DNA from: Candidatus Pelagibacter sp.
Lineage (GTDB): Bacteria > Pseudomonadota > Alphaproteobacteria > Pelagibacterales > Pelagibacteraceae
Length of the DNA: 29,026 bases
NCBI GenBank assembly: GCA_028099475.1
Contig: JAOHHF010000009.1
Coordinates: 1 to 29,026 of the forward strand
Direction of reading: 5' to 3'
The position numbers and the translations under genes were made by a program. Below, in pieces: positions 26,561 to 29,026 of the stretch (position 1 is the stretch's first letter; each line of letters starts with the position of its first letter). The notes under the pieces are model-generated. The model ran no database searches. It was not told where the DNA came from and saw nothing but the letters and a program-made list of their open reading frames with translations.

Positions 26561-27859
26561 TTATCTTCCAATACCAAAGTATTGAAATCCTTGTGATTTG
26601 ATTTTAATAGGAGAATAAATATTTCTCATATCATAAATCTTTAGATTTTTTGATGGATGTAATTTTTTAAAATTGATAGATTTAAAATCATTCCATTCGG
26701 TATGCAAAATTACTAAATCTGAGCCTTTAACAGCATCGTTAATTGAATTTGAATAACTTACATTTTTTAATTTGTTAAATTCTTTTTTAAATCCAGTAGG
26801 ATCATAGTATTTAATTTTAGCTTCTTTTTTTGAGAGAAACGGTATCATTTCTAAACTAGAAGAATCTCTCATATCATCAGTATTTGCTTTAAAAGTGACT
26901 CCTAAAAAACAAATCTTTTTATTTTTTATCTTATTGCTAAGAATTTCATTTACTTTTTTTAAAAGTAACTTTGATCTCAATTTATTTGATTTAATGACAC
27001 TTTTAATTACAGATAAATTTGTTTTAAATTTATCTGCAGTTGTGACAATTGCTTTAGTATCTTTTGGAAAACAAGATCCACCATATGCTGGTCCAGCTCT
27101 TAAAAATCGACTACCTATTCTCTTGTCTAGACCAATGCCTATGGAAATATCCTCCACATCAATACCTGTTTTTTCACATAAATTTGCTATTTCATTAATA
27201 AAAGTTATTTTTGTGGCCAAAAAAGCATTAGAGGCATACTTAATTAATTCTGCAGCTCTTCTATTGGTAGAGATAAATTTTGCCCCTTTCGATATTAATG
27301 GTGAGTAAAGATTCTTTAAAATCTTAGCTGACTTTTTGTCGTTGGCACCAATTACAACTCTATCAGGATAAATAAAATCTCTTATAGCCTCACCCTCTCT
27401 TAAAAATTCAGGATTTGATATGACGGAAAATTTATTTTTATTAATTTTTTTTAACAAGATTTTTTCAATTTCATCCCCAGTTGTAACTGGAACAGTTGAC
27501 TTTGTTATAATTATCTTAAATTTATTTATAGATTTTGATATTTCTTTTGATACTGAATAAATTTGACTAAGATCAGCTCCAATACCATTCTTTTTTGTTG
27601 GTGTTCCAACACATATAAAAACTATATCTGATTTTTTTATTGAGTTTTTTAAATCAGTTGAAAATTTTAATTTTTTATTTTTATAGTTTTTAAGAACAAG
27701 TTCTTCTAATCCAGGTTCATAAATAGGAATTATACCTTTTTGAAGGTTATTTATTTTATCTTGATCTTTATCAACGCATATAACATCATTGCCAAGATCT
27801 GAAAAACATACACCACTTACCAAACCCACATAACCAGTGCCAATCATACAAAGTTTCAT
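26561..27859 (-). CDS. ugd: UDP-glucose 6-dehydrogenase
   Basis: Ugd oxidises UDP-glucose to UDP-glucuronate with two NAD+, feeding surface polysaccharide or lipid synthesis. The NAD-binding N-terminus is MKLCMIGTGYVGLVSGVCFS, followed by IVFICVGTPT, STVPVTTGDEIE and NPEFLREGEAI. The catalytic cysteine is C263 in GPAYGGSCFPKDTKA. Length 432 is normal. It overlaps galU by four bases (ATGA), so the enzyme that makes UDP-glucose and the one that uses it are translationally coupled. Confidence 0.97.
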   Translation of the reverse strand: MKLCMIGTGYVGLVSGVCFSDLGNDVICVDKDQDKINNLQKGIIPIYEPGLEELVLKNYKNKKLKFSTDLKNSIKKSDIVFICVGTPTKKNGIGADLSQIYSVSKEISKSINKFKIIITKSTVPVTTGDEIEKILLKKINKNKFSVISNPEFLREGEAIRDFIYPDRVVIGANDKKSAKILKNLYSPLISKGAKFISTNRRAAELIKYASNAFLATKITFINEIANLCEKTGIDVEDISIGIGLDKRIGSRFLRAGPAYGGSCFPKDTKAIVTTADKFKTNLSVIKSVIKSNKLRSKLLLKKVNEILSNKIKNKKICFLGVTFKANTDDMRDSSSLEMIPFLSKKEAKIKYYDPTGFKKEFNKLKNVSYSNSINDAVKGSDLVILHTEWNDFKSINFKKLHPSKNLKIYDMRNIYSPIKIKSQGFQYFGIGR

Positions 27860-28644
27860 AATTTTGCAATTTCCTTGGATGAATTAATATAGCCTTCCAT
27901 ACTTCCACAGTCTAAATATTTTCCTGAAAAATTATGTGCTATAAATTTTTCATTATCATTGATTAAAAGTTGAATAGCATCAGTAATATGAATTTCGCCA
28001 CTTTTGCTAGGTTTCAAATTTTTTAATTTTGAAAAAATTTTATTAGACAATATATACCTACCAATTACAGCTTTATTTGAAGGCGCATCTTTAGTATTTG
28101 GTTTTTCAACAACACTATCGATCAAATAATCAGTTTTATTAAATTTTTTAGTAAGCTTATAGATTCCCCATCTTTCTACAGATTTTTTTTTAACACTCAT
28201 ACTTGCCATCACTGATGCTTTGTATTTTTTATGAGAAATAATCATAGACTTAGAGCAGTTTTTTTTAATTATAAGATCATCTGGTAATAACATTAAAAAA
28301 TATTTATCTTTAATATATTTCATAGTTTTTAGAACTGCATCCCCAGTCCCTTTTGGTTTATTCTGATAAACAAACTTAATCATTTTTCGATATTTTAAAA
28401 TCTTTTTATATTCTGAGATAACTCTAGTATCTTTTTTTTTTTTAATTAATTCTTTTTTAATCATCATTTTTCTCTTTGATATAATAAAAATTATTTCTTT
28501 AATGCCAGCATCAATACATTCTTCTAAGATATATTCTAAACCAGGCTTTCCATTTAAGGGTAAAAGTTCTTTTGCAAAAACGCTAGTCAAAGGCAGCAGC
28601 CTTGTACCAAGTCCAGCTAAAGGAATTATAGCTTGTTTAATCAT
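27856..28644 (-). CDS. galU: UTP-glucose-1-phosphate uridylyltransferase
   Basis: GalU makes UDP-glucose from UTP and glucose 1-phosphate. The nucleotide-binding signature is AGLGTRLLPLTSVFAKELLP with the catalytic-region lysine, then KPGLEYILEECIDAGIKEII, LLPDDLIIKKN (the metal-site Asp-Asp) and SVVEKPNTKDAPSNKAVIGR. At 262 residues it is shorter than the ~290 usual for the family. A 12-base A run (plus-strand T at 28432-28443) encodes four lysines in a row. It is divergent from panC across 34 AT-rich bases and is coupled to ugd. Another sugar-1-phosphate nucleotidyltransferase is a less likely reading given ugd. Confidence 0.94.
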   Translation of the reverse strand: MIKQAIIPLAGLGTRLLPLTSVFAKELLPLNGKPGLEYILEECIDAGIKEIIFIISKRKMMIKKELIKKKKDTRVISEYKKILKYRKMIKFVYQNKPKGTGDAVLKTMKYIKDKYFLMLLPDDLIIKKNCSKSMIISHKKYKASVMASMSVKKKSVERWGIYKLTKKFNKTDYLIDSVVEKPNTKDAPSNKAVIGRYILSNKIFSKLKNLKPSKSGEIHITDAIQLLINDNEKFIAHNFSGKYLDCGSMEGYINSSKEIAKL

Positions 28645-28658
28645 CTAAATGTTTTACT

Positions 28659-28675
28659 TATTAAATATTTTAATA
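28659..28675. promoter_or_regulatory. AT-only inverted repeat between galU and panC
   Basis: TATTAAA-TAT-TTTAATA has perfect seven-base arms in the 34-base divergent gap that must hold the galU and panC promoters. It contains no G or C, so chance is a serious alternative. I see no convincing -35/-10 pair in either direction. Confidence 0.2.
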
Positions 28676-28678
28676 CAA

Positions 28679-29026
28679 ATGAAAATTATATTAAACAACA
28701 CTGATTTATCCAAAACATTAGGGCCTTTTAATGATATTGGTTTTGTTCCTACTATGGGTGGTATTCATAAAGGTCATATATCTCTTATTAAAAGATCAAT
28801 TAAATCTAACAAAAAAACTATAGTCAGCATATTTATAAATCCAAAACAATTTAATAGCGTAAAAGATTTTAAATCATATCCTGCAAATATTAAAAAAGAT
28901 TTAGCTATATTAAAGAAAATTAAAAAATTGGATTTTGTTTATATTCCTAGATTCAAAGATGTGTATGAAAACAAAAAAATATCAAAAATAAAAATTGAAA
29001 AAAAATATAGAATTTTATGTGCAAAG
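28679..29026 (+). CDS. panC: Pantoate-beta-alanine ligase, N-terminal part (runs off the right edge)
   Basis: PanC joins pantoate and beta-alanine with ATP to form pantothenate. The 116 codons present include the nucleotide-binding GFVPTMGGIHKGHISLIKRS (about 21-40), whose HxGH element is seen as HKGH, and VSIFINPKQFNS followed by FKSYPANIKKDLAIL, both standard for the family. The start is the ATG at 28679-28681, giving MKIILN. The remaining part, about 160 or more residues, lies beyond the window. It is divergent from galU. Confidence 0.94.
   Translation, partial: MKIILNNTDLSKTLGPFNDIGFVPTMGGIHKGHISLIKRSIKSNKKTIVSIFINPKQFNSVKDFKSYPANIKKDLAILKKIKKLDFVYIPRFKDVYENKKISKIKIEKKYRILCAK

Noticed and set aside
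26895..27308. 137-codon open frame on the plus strand, opposite ugd
   Set aside because: It lies entirely antisense to a clear ugd gene, has no recognisable domain, and its sequence mirrors conserved ugd codons; AT-rich genomes give many such shadows.
1..29026. CRISPR arrays, insertion sequences, prophage, integrase, toxin-antitoxin or defence genes
   Set aside because: No direct-repeat arrays, transposase motifs or terminal repeats were seen; nearly all bases fall in recognisable core metabolic genes.

Overview
The window looks like a piece of an AT-rich, streamlined alphaproteobacterial chromosome, most likely a marine SAR11/Pelagibacterales relative. The basis is low GC, Lys/Ile/Asn-rich proteins, gene spacing mostly between -4 and +40 bases, no mobile elements, and alphaproteobacterial gene orders (rsh-pyrE-pdxJ; pyrB-pyrC'-plsY-topA) beside a sarcosine oxidase operon typical of methylamine- and glycine-using marine bacteria. 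This is inference from content and layout, not a database match.

Layout. (1) 1-4381, minus strand: dapA-smpB-folK-rsh-pyrE-pdxJ, a tight housekeeping operon for lysine/diaminopimelate, ribosome rescue, folate, (p)ppGpp, pyrimidine and vitamin B6 functions; pdxJ runs off the left edge. (2) 4425-6646, plus strand: a soluble lytic transglycosylase gene split by one apparent base deletion. (3) 6647-6738, minus: tRNA-Ser(GCU), abutting the stop codon of that gene. (4) 6806-13471, plus: soxBDAG (heterotetrameric sarcosine oxidase), then a periplasmic solute-binding protein and a HisM-type permease with no ATPase gene. (5) 13475-16853, minus: O-methyltransferase, TrhO tRNA hydroxylase, MATE exporter, membrane-anchored thermonuclease. 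(6) 16892-20111, minus: gatCAB, the Glu/Asp-tRNA amidotransferase. (7) 20162-26556, plus: ruvX, pyrB, a dihydroorotase-like pyrC lacking its metal-binding His pair, plsY, topA and a Rid-family protein. (8) 26561-28644, minus: galU-ugd for UDP-glucuronate synthesis. (9) 28679-end, plus: panC, cut by the right edge.

The genes are mostly core metabolism. The best leads are the TAATG-coupled O-methyltransferase/TrhO pair (a possible ho5U to mo5U tRNA wobble-modification operon), the sarcosine-oxidase-linked transporter whose binding protein lacks the usual amino-acid-binding Asp and whose permease begins like a lipoprotein, a compact RSH enzyme missing its middle regulatory region, the PyrC' pseudo-enzyme beside PyrB, and the frameshifted transglycosylase. 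No gap between genes exceeds about 70 bases. I see no CRISPR array, insertion sequence, prophage, integron or novel defence system.
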